A DNA stretch of 64,000 nt from the NCBI GenBank assembly GCA_003952965.2, contig CM025853.1:21375785-21439784 (forward strand), given 5' to 3'. Every line of letters starts with the position of its first letter. The stretch's first letter is position 1. This document shows, piece by piece, positions 45,561 through 57,754 of this stretch. The position numbers were made by a program, and so were the translations under genes. The notes below the pieces were generated by a model, which worked only from the letters and a program-made list of their open reading frames with translations, searched no databases and was not told where the DNA came from. The stretch is from Morella rubra. Lineage: Eukaryota > Streptophyta > Magnoliopsida > Fagales > Myricaceae.

Positions 45561-45957
45561 GAACAAAAATGTTATTAACGTAAAACATCAGCAACTAATT
45601 ACATGTATTTAAAAAATTAGCAGTAAAATTAGTTTGAAATAATTACACGCATAACTACTCTGCGAGGTGTTACGCAGGTTGACCGACACAGGAGATGGTA
45701 AATCATCGTCTGCTCCGTTTGAAGGAGTCACAACTGCTCTAGTCTCAGGATGATTGCTAGCACCAATTGATCTAGCACTTGAATCACAACGAAGAAGTTT
45801 TCCTCCAGTGGCCATGACAACGTCCTGTGACTGCACAAGCACAACAACTGAGAAACTCTATTATTGTCAAAGAAATTGTTCATATTGACTTCTATGAAAC
45901 TGGAGTCCATTAACTATACATCAAGAATAGGAAAGTACTCATTGATCCAATTCGGAT

Positions 45958-48900
45958 GCCAATGCATATAAAGCATTTGACACCTCGGCCGGATATTCAT
46001 TGCGCATCATTTGTATCTAAAAAAATATAACTATATGAGACATTAAAATAAATAAATTAAACAAAAAAAATAGTTGTACATTCTACGTAGGTAATAAATA
46101 CCCTTTTTTCAAACCACGAAGGAAATTGTGCTTCATGCTTTCGATCATCATCTACTTGTGATTGCTATCTAAGTTCATGCAGATGCTTGCTGCAAACAAA
46201 TATTCTTAAAACAAGCACACTACAAAAAATTTGAAACACAACAATGAAATGATGAAAAATCGCTTACTCTAAATGTGGGCTGAGTTCTGCACAATTGTTA
46301 AGTCATACCACTCTGCTTTAGTGAGCTCCTTACAAACCAAATCTCGGCCCTTGTTTGCTCCTAACGGATGAACATTTACGTCAAACACAGAAAGATGGTC
46401 CATCCGTCCTCCTCGGTCATCTACTTCAACATAATTTCTCTATTTTCTATTGAATCGCGTCTCAACCCCAACGAGGTACATAGTGTTGGCTTTTAGTCAC
46501 AATCAATGTTTTGATGATAACAATAGAAAGAATTGAGATGTGAAGCAAAGCGGATCCAAAATGAGCAGGAAGGATCAAGTAACATCTCCTTCAATGGAAG
46601 TGCTCTTAAAGTGAAGACTCAAGATGCTAGGGTAATCTTTGTAACTCTAAGTCTTCATCTTTAACAAGGATTTGAACCACACACTTGCATATTTCTTCAA
46701 AACTTGCATGAAATGTTTTACCTCTTGTTTTGAAGATTTAAAAATATTTTTAAATGGCTTTAAAATATCCCAATCAAACTCCCAAACCTTTTATATACTT
46801 ATGGAAAGTTAGTCTTTAAAATTGGGTATTTTAAGTTGGTCAAAATTGTGGTTTTAAAACAACCGGATCATGTGCTTAAGTTGAGGAGGTTGACCGGCTC
46901 ATGTAGCGGTCGACCGGTATTCGACCGCTTGGTATAGCGGTCGACCGGTTGGTTTGAAAAAAGTTTAAAAAAGAGCCGTTCTGACTTCTGACATTATGAC
47001 CGTTGTGTAACGTAAACCTGCAGCGGTCGACCGGTTCATGTAACGGTCGACCGGTTCATCGAGATTTTTTAACAGCTCGACTCCAACGGCTATAAACGGC
47101 TATTTTTCTTATGAGGCCTATATAAAGCCATTCCTACGCCTTTTAAAACCAGCTGAAAAACATAAATCATTTTGCAAAAGCCAAGAGTGATCTAAAACCT
47201 TTCAATCCTTGTTCAAACATCATTCACACATAATCAACACTTTCACATCCTTGTTGTTGTGTGAAACTTAAGAGATAGAAATTTCTAATTGTAACATCTA
47301 CTCCATCAAGGGAGTTTTATGAGCATTTTTGTTCATCCTATACACTATTAAGAGAGTGATTCTTTGTTTCCTTTTGGTGAGGTTTGTTCATCAAAAGAAG
47401 GAGTTTAGAGAGGTTTGTTCTCAAACTCGTTCTTGAGGCTTGAAGAGGTGTTTCTCAAGCTCAAGTGTAAGGAAAGCTTTCCCTTGGTTGAAGGGAGCAT
47501 AGTGAAAAACCTCAAGGCTCGGTAAAGGAGCTTGAGGGGTGGATGTAGGCGGGTTTGCCGAACCACCTAAAAATCTTGTGTTTGCTTCTCTTCCCTATCT
47601 CATTACATTGTGCTATTAGTTTCTTATTCTAAGTTTTATTTCTCTATTTAAGTTGCAATATATATTCTTGTGTTTCAATCTTTTATTGCAATCACTTCTC
47701 TTTGTGAGACTTGTAGCTAGCAAACACTTTCTAAAGGGTGAGTTTCGAAAAAGTTTTGAAACCCAATTCACCCCCCTCTTGGGTTGCCTTAATCCTAGGA
47801 TTTACACATAGATTAAAATGTTAGACATTCATTCAACATGTAACTCTCTACTATGGACCCATCAGCCCGCGTCCTATTCTTCACTAAACCCTTCATCTCC
47901 CTATATCATTTCCATTGGACACATCCACCGAAATTGTACGGGCCTCGCAAGTAAAATTGTACAAGGCAAGCGGATTGCTAAATGGACCATGAAAGTGAAA
48001 AATGATAGGGGAAATATGTGCTCCAACTTAGAAAGGATTAATCTGATATCTTTTTGCAACTGGTCTACAACCTCTACTTTTACAGTTCTTGAACACAAGT
48101 CCCTGGAGAATAAGCTTAGTTCCGTCAATGTTGTACATACTTCTTGGTCCAATAACCTATGTATCATTGCCGGCAACAGTCGTTGCAACATAATGTGACA
48201 ATCATGGCTTTTCATACCCAATATTTTGCATTATTTCACATTCACACTTCGGGATATATTAGTTGCATACCCATCAAGAAACTTCACACCCTTCAACCAT
48301 TGACAACACTTCCGATACTCTTCTTTCGTTAGCGTGAAAAACGCATGAGGCATGACCTGTGTTGACCCTGAACTTGTAGATGCAACTCTTTCTTTATTCC
48401 CATTAATGCCAAATCTCTCGAGCACTAACATTATCCTTTGTTTTCCCGTCAATGTTTAGCAAAGTCCCAACACATTATCATAGATATTCTTCTCTATGTG
48501 CATCACGTCCAAATTGTGTCGAAGTTTTAATTCTGACCAATACGGCAACTCAAAGAAAATACTTTGTTTCGTCCAACTCAACTCATCCACAATCCGTTTC
48601 CTCTTCTTCTGCGTCTTTCCAAAAGGCATAACGTACCGATGCAAGTTGCTCAAGTATCTCTTGTCCAGTCAACTCTTTAGGCTTGATCTAAACTCTTTAT
48701 TTCCATCAAATATGTCACATTGTGCCTCCACTGATGCGAAGCGAGCAAATACCGCGATGTCCCAAGAAGTAATGTTTACCTCCATTTTTCAGCCATGAAG
48801 ACGTCGTGTCCGCATTACACGTTGGGCAAGCTAACTTCCCTTTCGTACTCCATCGGACAGATTACCGTAGGCGAGAAGTCGTTTATTGTCTAGAGCAACG

Positions 48901-49313
48901 CTGCACGTAAGTTAAATGTACCTCTTTCCACCTCATCATATGTTTGCACTCCATCCTCCCATAAATCTTCAACTCCTCTATTAGGGGCTTAAATACACAT
49001 CGATATCATTTCTCAAACTCCTCACTACTCAGCAGTAGTTTCCTTTCACACGCTGTTCGATCGAAAGAGGTGATTTTTTGAATTGGTTCTCTGTGCAATA
49101 CCCAATTAGTATAACTCTCTCTAAACCCATTTTATAACAGGTGATCCTCTATTTCTTGAACAGTTTGGAACAAAATATTCTTACATCTTCACAAGGGCAC
49201 CTTATTTGACCACGACTATCCGCAGAATTTCTGGCAATACTCATAAATTTCGGACACCTTCCTTATACTTCACACCGAACCTATCTAGTTCATGAATCCA
49301 GCTCTTATTCATT
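45958..49313 (-). pseudogene. Tnp2-type CACTA transposase, decayed and split by a solo LTR
   Basis: It starts at the ATG at 49313 with MNKSWIHELDRFGVKYKEGV, the transposase-associated domain. The core includes LRHNLDVMHIEKNIYDNVLG (about 48470-48530), the signature of Tnp2. The DUF4218 region is recognisable: WLKGVKFLDGYATNISR, GMKSHDCHIMLQRLLPA and HLAIRLPCTILLARPVQFRW. Near the C-terminus the reading ECLTF is broken at 47811 by the LTR (46484-47806) and resumes with YLVGVETRFNRK, VHPLGANKGRDLVCKELTKA, EAQFPSWFEKRV and NEYPAEVSNALYALASEL. Many stops and frameshifts throughout. It would have catalysed excision and insertion of CACTA elements; it is dead here. Confidence 0.82.
46484..47806 (+). 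mobile_element. Solo LTR in the Tnp2 gene
   Basis: TGTTGGCTTTTAGTCAC...GGATTTACA with a perfect target duplication catag (46479-46483 and 47807-47811). 1323 bp. It ends in the common Copia layout (caattcacccccctcttggg) 35 bp before the edge. A cluster of CGGTCGACCG palindromes lies at 46890-47060. The interrupted Tnp2 codons confirm the borders. Confidence 0.88.
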
Positions 49314-50950
49314 GTTTGTGCCTTTAGTCATAGATACCATAAAACAATCAAATAGCAATCATGCATAAAGTAATGATAGTTCACCTTTAACACTTTATTT
49401 TTCCAGGGTGATAGGTTAATCCCATTCATGATTAGATTATCCATAATATATGTAAATGTCCTGAGCATTGTGCCTGATGCGTTAGAATTTCAGCAGCATC
49501 TCCCTTTATTCCACACATACAAGCATTCAATGTTGAGGTTATACATCCGCTAACAAATGGCAAGTGTGTAAGCACAACGTTGAATATGCATCCAAAGGGC
49601 GAAAGGAGAGCGATGTCAAAATTTCTAACTATGTCACGCACAATGACCAAAACATTTACGTACCTTACGTGTAGTCTAATCCTAAACTGTCCAAACTTGG
49701 ACAATTCAGGAATTACCCTCGGCAATTAAAATGCGGTAATTCCCAAACGGGTCTAAGGGTTACTAAATGCAAATCAAAACCAAATTAAATAAACTTTCAC
49801 GCATAACTGTCCGGATGGATTAACAACCATCCGCACAGCCAAAACTAAAAAGATGTTGTTTCGTGAAGCTATGTCAGCAAGCCCTGAAGTACATCCGAAT
49901 GGTTTGAATTAACCTAGTAAATAGTTTGGACGGCTACAGTAAATGTCCAAACTGTGATTGTCAAAGAATAGATCCTTCGACAATCCATCTTCCCAGACAC
50001 ATTTTAAGTTTTACATCACCATTTTGCACCCAATTAACACCAAACATGTTTCCAAGCTACCAAAAACATTAAACAATCAAACATCAAGCAAAACAACAAA
50101 TTTTTACTCAAAAACCACAAAAATCGTAAAATATCGTACCTCTCAAATGTTCCAAAACTCACAATGCTTCCAAATCCACCCAAAGCTGTTTCAATCTATG
50201 CTTGAACCTCCTTCTATCAGCATTCAAATTATTCTTCATGAAGAAACTAGAGAAATGATGGATTGGAGAGGATTTGCGAGCATTTGAAGCATTACACGCC
50301 GAATGATAAGTTTATGGGTTTCAACCCTTTCATTTCGTGTCAAAGTCGTCCCAACATCTATAAGTGACATCCACATGCCATGTATGAAAATTTTGTTGTG
50401 AAAAGTTACTGCCAACAATTTTGTCTCCGTTCAGACGGTAATCCACAACTACACAAATCTGTTTGTAAAACAAATGATCCCTTTTAATAGGAAAGAAATG
50501 ACATCATCTTTAACAGCAACCGTCCGGACGAGCACAAATAAAATCCAACAACTTATTCGAACCTACCAACAACACCGTTTTAAATACAATTGATTGATGT
50601 TATTTTATGCGACGGTTGTTTTTCATTAAATAAACGACACCGTTTATATAGAACAACCATGCGAATGCTTTATTAAATGTCCGAACGCTACCCTTCTACA
50701 TTTATTTATAGCATGATAATAGTATTTCATTTCTTAATAATGTATTAATGGCAATACTAATAAAATTTAGTGCTTAAATAATTATTTTTAAATAGCATAT
50801 GTAATTAATATTCTTTTTTACTTAACATATCCAACCATAACAAAAGAGATGTAATAATCATCATGAAGCGAAATCAACATAAATAATTCAAAATACAAAC
50901 CAGTGTCAAACATAAATTAGTTCCATAAAAAACATAACTTGAAAATCATA
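48970..50950. other. CACTA interior with scattered GTCCGNACG motifs
   Basis: Upstream of the Tnp2 start (49313) no further gene is recognised. From 49740 on, motifs such as 'ccaaacgggtc', 'gtccggatgg' and 'ccgtccggacgagc' occur. An open frame at 49958-50287 is low-complexity and not recognised. Confidence 0.4.
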
Positions 50951-52140
50951 AAAGTCCTAATCATGCTCCGAGCCGGGCCCAGTGGATCTGTCCCTCGGGA
51001 ACTCGCTCATCTTCCCATCTGATCCTCAATATCTCCAAACCTCCTTGACATCACACGGAAGAAGCCCAGAGTGGTAGTGAGAAATGGCTGCAATCTCATC
51101 ATTTGAGACTCTATAGAGGTCAAACGGGTCCCCAAGTCGACACACAACTATTGCGTCAGCAAAATAGTAGCATCAAACATCTCCTTCAAGTCTGTTATCC
51201 AAGCATCGGCCAAGGCTGGTTGCTTCTTGACATCATGATTAGGGGGCTCCTCCTCTAGCTGCGTCTCTTTGGGAGCAGAAGCCTGCAGTAGCTACCGCCG
51301 CCTAATTTGAGCATCAAAACAGCTCTAAGTGGTTCGACAGAATGGACCAAAAGGCTGCTTCATTCCCTCATCCCGATTATCCATGTAGCCCACAATATGG
51401 AGGAAGTGTGTCAGGAGTAGACTGTACAGCAACGTAGCAGCATAACTGATCTTCACTTCAGACCGAAAAGTCAGGAAGATGTTCAACGAAAAATCCACAA
51501 TACCTCCTCTAGCTAGGGACAGCATCAGCTCGTCTCTCACTATAGGATACTCTATCGTGTGAACCCTTGGCTTGATGTCGTTGGCAAAGATGAGGTGTAG
51601 AATATGCTAGAATTAAAGCATGTACTTCTGTCTTATGAAGGGACGAACAACCATCACATCCCGGCTAGTCAATGTACGAAAGATCTCTTTTGCATCTAGC
51701 TTGTTCCCCATGTCCACTGCAAGGAATGCACTAATCAGTCACTGCATCCCCATAAATGTTGGTAGGATCTCTGCTAACAATAGAAACGTCACCCCTCGTA
51801 CAGTGACACTCCATACTGATGCATCAAGATCACAACATCCAATAGTGCTATGTAAAACTCTCGGACAAGATCTACAAATGCTATGCCTTCCCTTTTCTGA
51901 TGCCTGATCTAATGTTACTCATCCAAAATATTGCCGATACTTATGCCCTCATACTTCATCTCCTCAAAGTTAGCAACGAAACATCACGCTCCAAGATGAC
52001 CAATCGGCTCAGGATCTCAGCCTGCTACTGGGCCAGCTGCTCTTCTTGCGTCATATAATCCTCCTGACTCTGAGGATCCTCCTGCGTAGAGCTCTCGGCA
52101 AATGAGGTAGATGACGAATGCTAGCATTTAGACATTTCTT
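50950..52140 (-). pseudogene. Unplaced reading-frame remains in the CACTA element
   Basis: Minus-strand pieces suggest a decayed gene: an acidic Gln-rich N-terminal part near 52130-52020 (SSTQEDPQSQEDYMTQEEQ), then AFVDLVREFYIALLDVVILM near 51850, and an open piece at 51325-51540 containing LARGGIVDFSLNIFLTF. The VREFY phrase resembles a 'putative plant transposon protein' domain often found in TE-derived frames, but I cannot be sure. Several stops and frame changes are present. Confidence 0.35.
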
Positions 52141-52830
52141 AATCTGTAGAAAAAGGCAAAAACAAATAAACTATCAGTTAAAACCATCTGCACGGTATCA
52201 AATAGTGTTTGCACATAATATAAAACGATGCCATCTTTTCCAAATAACCATTCGGACGTTTATCAAACCTCCTTACGGTTCCCAAAATGACTTAGTTTTA
52301 GGGAACAAATGTGCACACGCTATCATAACTGTCCACAACAAAAATAATCATTAAAAAACAATTCTAACATGTGTATATATCCTAAATAAAAAGACAACGT
52401 ATAATTGAAAAATGTCCATACACAAAAAAGACGTCATCCGAACGTCTAAAGAAACGACCTAGTTTTAAAAAATATATGTGCGCACACTAAGAAAATCTTC
52501 TGCAACAAAAATTCACATAAAAAATAACTTTTTAACATGTACGTATATATCATCAACAAAACGACAACGTATAAAGTACAAATGTCCGCATGCAAAATAA
52601 GTCGTCCAAGTGCCTAAGAAAATGACCTAGTTTAGTGAACAAAATGTTCGCACACTAGAATAACTATCCGCAACAAAAATACTCCTAAAAAATAAATTTT
52701 TAACATGTATATATATATTTCAGAAAACACAACAACGTATAACAGGTAAACATCCGCACGTGATAGAGTCTCTGTTCGAATGTTTGGCGAAAAATGACAT
52801 AGTTCAAAACACATAAACACAAGTACATAA

Positions 52831-54132
52831 TGTGAATCAAAATATCAACCCAAGAGTGGGGGGGTGAATTGGGTTTATAAAAAACTTAGCCCTTTTTCTG
52901 ATAAAATGCAGATTTGGAAAACTACACTTTTTTCTATGAATAAAAATGCAGATTTGAATATACTAAGTGTTATTTAATATGAAGCGTAATAAATAACAGC
53001 AATAAAGTAAGAAAGTAGGGAAAAGAGATAACACCCGCGATTTTTAGGTGGTTCGATTAAGACTTGTGTCTACGTCCACCCTAAGGCTATTGCCTTCCTT
53101 GGGCTTCTCCACTATAATCCAATAGTATATACAACTTAGCTTTCGGGTGCTAAGTGACCATTACAAGAGTTTTCCTGAGCCTACTCTTCAACATTATACA
53201 CAAATCTCAAAGCCTATGAGTTTTCTTCTATCCTCACGAGTAGGCCCAAGTGTATCTCACACTCAAAAAGTTTTCAAAGTTTAAGATAGGAATGAATAAA
53301 CAATAGCTCTCAAAGCTAGATCAGCAAAATAATGCTCAATAAATGGTTATAAGACAAGATCTGATGATGATGACAGCAATACTGTAGCAAGATCTGTTGG
53401 AAAATGTGCAATCCTTGTCTTTTGCTCTTTTCTCTCATTTTTGGAGGCTAGGTCAAGATTGATGATATAGGAGAGGCAAAAGGTTGTGCAAAAGATCTAT
53501 TTTCTCTATCCATAAGGTTCCCTTTATAGGTCTTCAGTCTTGGGGAGTCCTAAGGTCTTTTTGGAATGTTGGAGAGGTGCCCAAAGTGCCATAACATCTT
53601 GATTCGCATGCTGAATCATCATTTTAAATCTATATTCCCACAACACGTGTCAACACATACATGTCTATGTGTCGACATCTTCATCAAGTCTGGAACCTGA
53701 TTCGCAAGTGCCTGTGGCATGTGTCGACACCTTCACCATGTGTTGACACCATCTTCATATGTGTCGACACTGTGCTTCCCATGTGTCAATACTATCGAAA
53801 TGACATTCTGGCTTCTACTCTATGTGTCGACACCATGTCAACCAATGTGTCGACACTATCTTGGTAGATAGAGTTTTTCAGTGCTTTTTGATATGCAAAT
53901 TTCCATTTCAACACAAAACTCCTACAATGAAAAATAAAATAATTTAAGTGCAGTCATGGTGTTTAAATCAAATATAGGCATGATGAATTTAAAGAGATAT
54001 AAATACAATTGAGTACTCTTGATTGAATAGTGGATTGACAACCACGTATTCTAAAAATACTCCAAAGCAATTTTCTCATTTGTTATCATTAAGATCGAGT
54101 TAGATAGCTCAATGAGCAACCTTGGGCCAACA
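52831..54132 (-). mobile_element. Second solo LTR in the CACTA element, minus strand
   Basis: On the minus strand it begins TGTTGGCCCAAGG and ends GGGTTGATATTTTGATTCACA. Flanks cataa (52826-52830) and catat (54133-54137) agree at four of five. It is 1302 bp and related to the LTR at 46484 by its ends, length and gene-like leader text. It carries its own palindrome cluster (TGTGTCGACAC, 53640-53860). Confidence 0.8.
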
Positions 54133-55604
54133 CATATCTTAAACTAAACAATAGCGAATAAAGCCAATGCCATCCGCACATTACACTAATAACGTTCGCA
54201 CAGCCGTATTAAAATAGCAAGGTTTAAAAAATTAACCATAGAAAATTTAAACTATCTGTCCGAACGGCTTCGACCGTCCGGATGTGTTGTGGGAAGAAGA
54301 CCGAGTTGAGTCAGCATGGCGGGCCTCTCTCCCACCACCAAAACTCCCCCAAACAAATACCAAACACACAAAATTATAGCCTAAATAATCCTACAACATT
54401 AGGCAATATATATCAATACAAATATCAGTCATCAAATAACTGTGGTGGCAAAAAGTTTTCATAAAAATTTCTACATGAATCAATAAAAAAACACTATTTT
54501 TATGCCACCAAATTAACATGAGACATGTATCTGGATAAGAAGAACTCCACGAAATAGGGCGAAAAAGTAAGATTGCTAGACGAGAAAAGTGAATGTAGGT
54601 CTAAGAAAGGAGAGAAAATGGTATAAACTGCAAGACGGACCGTTCATGCCATGCTAACATTTCCATTTTTCATGTGGACCAATCAGATTCTCATACATTA
54701 AATTGAAATCGTGAACGCTCAATAAAATCTTCTCGAAATGACGGCCTTCGGATGGTATAAGTCAATAAGGATAGCTATGCGCGGGCAAATGTCTAAAGTA
54801 CCTCCCCCATCATAGCATACAAATCCGGACAAGAGTTTTCCACAGTCTTCTAAAATAGACTCGTGTCAATCATGCACGGACTATACTAGTTGTCCGGATA
54901 TTATGATCAAACCGTGCAAACGGGATGCAGATTTCGTGATGATTTGACCTGCATCACTGATGGGTAACAATGGTATTTTGTCACCAAACGATGCGCACGG
55001 CTTTGTAGACCGTTCGGAGGCTTTCAAAGATGCTAAAGAATGTTTTTAGTCATGAGTATGTGATGTTTTGCCTTTCATCACCCCTGAATACTGTGAGGAC
55101 GTGTTTTAAGGACGTCCGGATGGTTTTGTAGTTCCCGGTACACCTTAATCAACAAATTTATATTGACAGAGAAAGGCATGATTTGGTGACAAAATTTGTT
55201 TTGACACCTAATGTCAATTTTCTTGTAGTGAACCCACGCTCGAGCGAACTCCTGCGAAACCCTACTAGGGTTCATGAAGAATGACCATAAACCTTATTGG
55301 GGCTATTATTGAGTATACTTGTGACTTTTTTTCTTAGACAAAAACACTTGAAGATTTATGCCTTCATCTTGATGATCAATTTTTCTCAATTTTCAATCAC
55401 ATTTGCTGTGGTACCTTCGTAGTGTTGAAGGAGTGCAAAAGAACAAGAGTTGTTCATGAGAGATCGTTAAGAAGAATCTTTGAGTGTAGAGGTGAATGCT
55501 GCTTGGAGCGAGTCTGCATAAGAGTGGTTAGATTATTACATTGGGGTGTTAGAGTAAAGCAACTGGGGTTGCCCGTATTTGAATCACTATTTGTAAACTT
55601 TTCT

Positions 55605-56825
55605 CACTACAATAAAATACATCTCAGGTGACAAACTTTTGACTGTCAAATCAAATTTTGTCACCTAAAGTGACCTTTCCCTAACCAATATTAATTTCGT
55701 CACCCAAAATCGTCTAGGAGCTCCAATTTCGTCTGGACAGGTCCAAATTCCATTCGAACGGAGTTGTGGTGTGACGAAATACAGGTTGTTGCAAACGAGT
55801 GATGATTAGTATCATCACAAATAGTTCATACCCATCTGGAAGGCTCCAAAAACTGTTCGGACGTATATTTGGTTGACAAAAATCACTATAACTAAGTGAC
55901 GATTAGACGTCACAAATTTTTCATTACCACCTGGACGTTTTTGGCAACATCCGAACCAACTTTAGGTAGCGAATAATGATCGTTACCACTTAGTCATGCA
56001 TTCAAAATCACCATGCATACTTAAAACGGATGGTGCTGAGGGAGGAGGTGATTTTCATGCGGAACAAACTAACTTCCGTGATAGGACACGTGTCCTAGTT
56101 GTACTAGTCTCTTATTACCGCTTTGATACAACTCCAGACACTCATCAAATGGGTGATAATATGGAGGAGCATTGGAGCATGTTCGTGACCTCGGACAAGA
56201 TCTCGATGAGCCAGCTCGTCGTCGTAATTTAGACTAGCTTCTGGCTTATACTTTATTAGTCTCCGACTTTTGATTCAGACTAGTCTCCGACTCATGTTTT
56301 TTCACTATTATTTACTTATGCTTTGTTAGTCTTCGGCTTTATACTAGACTTTGTGATTATGTTTTTCGTTTGCTATTTCTATCTTTGATATTTTATAATT
56401 ATGTTTTTCATTAGTTTAAATTTATTACAATTTAAATGGACGGTTAGTGTAATTATATAATAAGTTATAACGGACGTTTAGTAGAAAAGTATGCTTAACT
56501 ATATGTATGATTTAATATAGTCAAAATGCGGTACAAAATGAATAAATTAAGTTAAAATTTTAAGGTGAATTACATTCGGCCAATTAAATAATTTAAATAA
56601 ATTAAATCGAGTGAATTAAATCAATTAAATTGGGATTACTAATCAATTAATGAATTAAGTAATGTTGAATTAAGCTATTACATGTCTGCACGGTGTAACA
56701 ACACGTTCAAACGCATAAAATCAAATGATACCGTTGAAACATGTGATAAAGGCATTCAGACGTCCACATAAGCCCTGTATGGCTTACTCGTGTTTAATGA
56801 GGACGATGGTTACAATTTGAAATCG
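55605..56825. mobile_element. CACTA fragment (left end) nested in the outer LTR
   Basis: CACTACAATAAAATACATC at 55605 starts a stretch with CACTA-type subterminal text (ggtgacaaacttttg, ttttgtcacctaaag, gttcggacg). LTR sequence resumes near 56830 (ttcaaaggttttccacttcg). No GTAGTG right end is visible, so that end is truncated or badly decayed. An open frame at 55996-56232 is not recognised. Confidence 0.6.
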
Positions 56826-57108
56826 TTTTCAAGAGCATCAGGTGACTGCTAACCCAAATGGCTTTACCTTGAATGGTATTTCAAAGGTTTTCCACTTCGT
56901 CATTAAATCCTTGTCGTTTGGTTTGATTGAAATATTGTTTGTTTTGATTTTTCGCTACTTATTTGTTGTTGATTGAGTTGATACTATGCATATCTAGGCT
57001 AAACAATTTTGAACGTGTTTTAAAATTTTTATTGATTTTTAATTAGAGAGAAACACTATTCACCCCCTCTAGGTGTTTATATAAGTCTAAATTTGGTTTT
57101 TCAAGTTT

Positions 57109-57427
57109 GAACCATATCTTCATATGATTGGAATTTCGCTATATATGTCAGTATTTCTCTTTAAAATATTCCTAACTTTTCTGTAATTCATTGAGATTAA
57201 ATGTCATGATCTTTAGAAAATACTAGTGTTCTCCTTTTTCCTCACTGTTTGAGGGCACACAATTATTTAGATGATGTTTGTTACAAAATGAAGTCTTATG
57301 TTGCATATATTTGTCAGGAATGGACTAGAAGAGAAACAGCTCCATACCTTTTATAGATCTTGTCGTACAACAAGGATTTGCACCATCATGGAGTTATATA
57401 TCTAATCGATGCCTCGTATCGAAATAG
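57109..57427. other. Unassigned sequence before DEFL copy F
   Basis: It is AT-rich and no gene is seen. It should hold exon 1 and the intron of copy F, but no signal-peptide exon like 'atggctaagtctcccc' is present, so that exon is lost or displaced. Confidence 0.4.
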
Positions 57428-57605
57428 GAATTGTCACCTAAAACGAATGCAAACTTCTCAGCAAAACTTGGCAAAAGGCATGTCTAAGCAGCTAACACTG
57501 CAACCAATAATGCCAAGGATTAGAAGGTGCAAAGCGTGGGGAATCATGTAGGCTTTGTCGGTTGAGCCTATTTAGAGCTAAATGCTATTGCTTCTTCATA
57601 TGTTA
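57428..57605 (+). pseudogene. DEFL copy F, exon 2 pseudogene
   Basis: A family acceptor (tatcgaaatag) and exon text collinear with copies A-C are present, but the fifth codon is TAA (ATT GTC ACC TAA). Further frameshifts are present. The end (tgctattgcttcttcatatg) matches the family terminus. It is closest to copy A in its 3' flank. Confidence 0.75.
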
Positions 57606-57754
57606 AATGCTGACAATTCAAAGTATCTTTGGGAGTGATTTGCACCATCATGGATTGTATAAGGATAGCAAATATAGCAGACTCTCCATGTAGATCTTAT
57701 GGAGTATCATATACATGCATCTGATCTTTTGGCTGTTTTAGGGTCATGCTTGGG

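Larger units (their letters stand above)
43341..55230 (-). mobile_element. Large CACTA (En/Spm-like) element with decayed transposase genes
   Basis: The left end CTCTACAACAAAACAAC (a decayed CACTACAAGAAA) and right end TTTCTTGTAGTG are flanked by the target duplication aac (43338-43340 and 55231-55233). The coding remains all lie on the minus strand: a Tnp2 gene, a Transposase_24-like gene and an unplaced frame. Subterminal sequence is rich in gtgacaaaa and GTCCGNACG motifs. Two solo LTRs (46484-47806 and 52831-54132) inserted later. The element is 11.9 kb, or about 9.3 kb without them. Confidence 0.87.
43183..57103 (+). mobile_element. Solo Copia LTR expanded to 13.9 kb by nested insertions
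   Basis: The LTR starts TGTTAGTGCATTTTG at 43183 and ends GGTTTTTCA at 57103. The 5-bp target duplication agttt is perfect (43178-43182 and 57104-57108). LTR sequence proper is 43183-43340, 55234-55604 and about 56830-57103; the remainder is a complete CACTA element and a CACTA fragment. The typical LTR end TATTCACCCCCTCTAGG is present. No internal retroviral genes remain. Confidence 0.85.

Noticed and set aside
46484-47806. Solo LTR as a host gene promoter and leader
   Set aside because: Exact 5-bp duplications and the interrupted Tnp2 codons show it is an inserted LTR with no downstream gene.
53640-53870. Regularly spaced GTGTCGACAC repeats as a CRISPR-like array
   Set aside because: The units are 10-bp palindromes with irregular spacers, inside a eukaryotic solo LTR. 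No CRISPR repeat length or cas genes.
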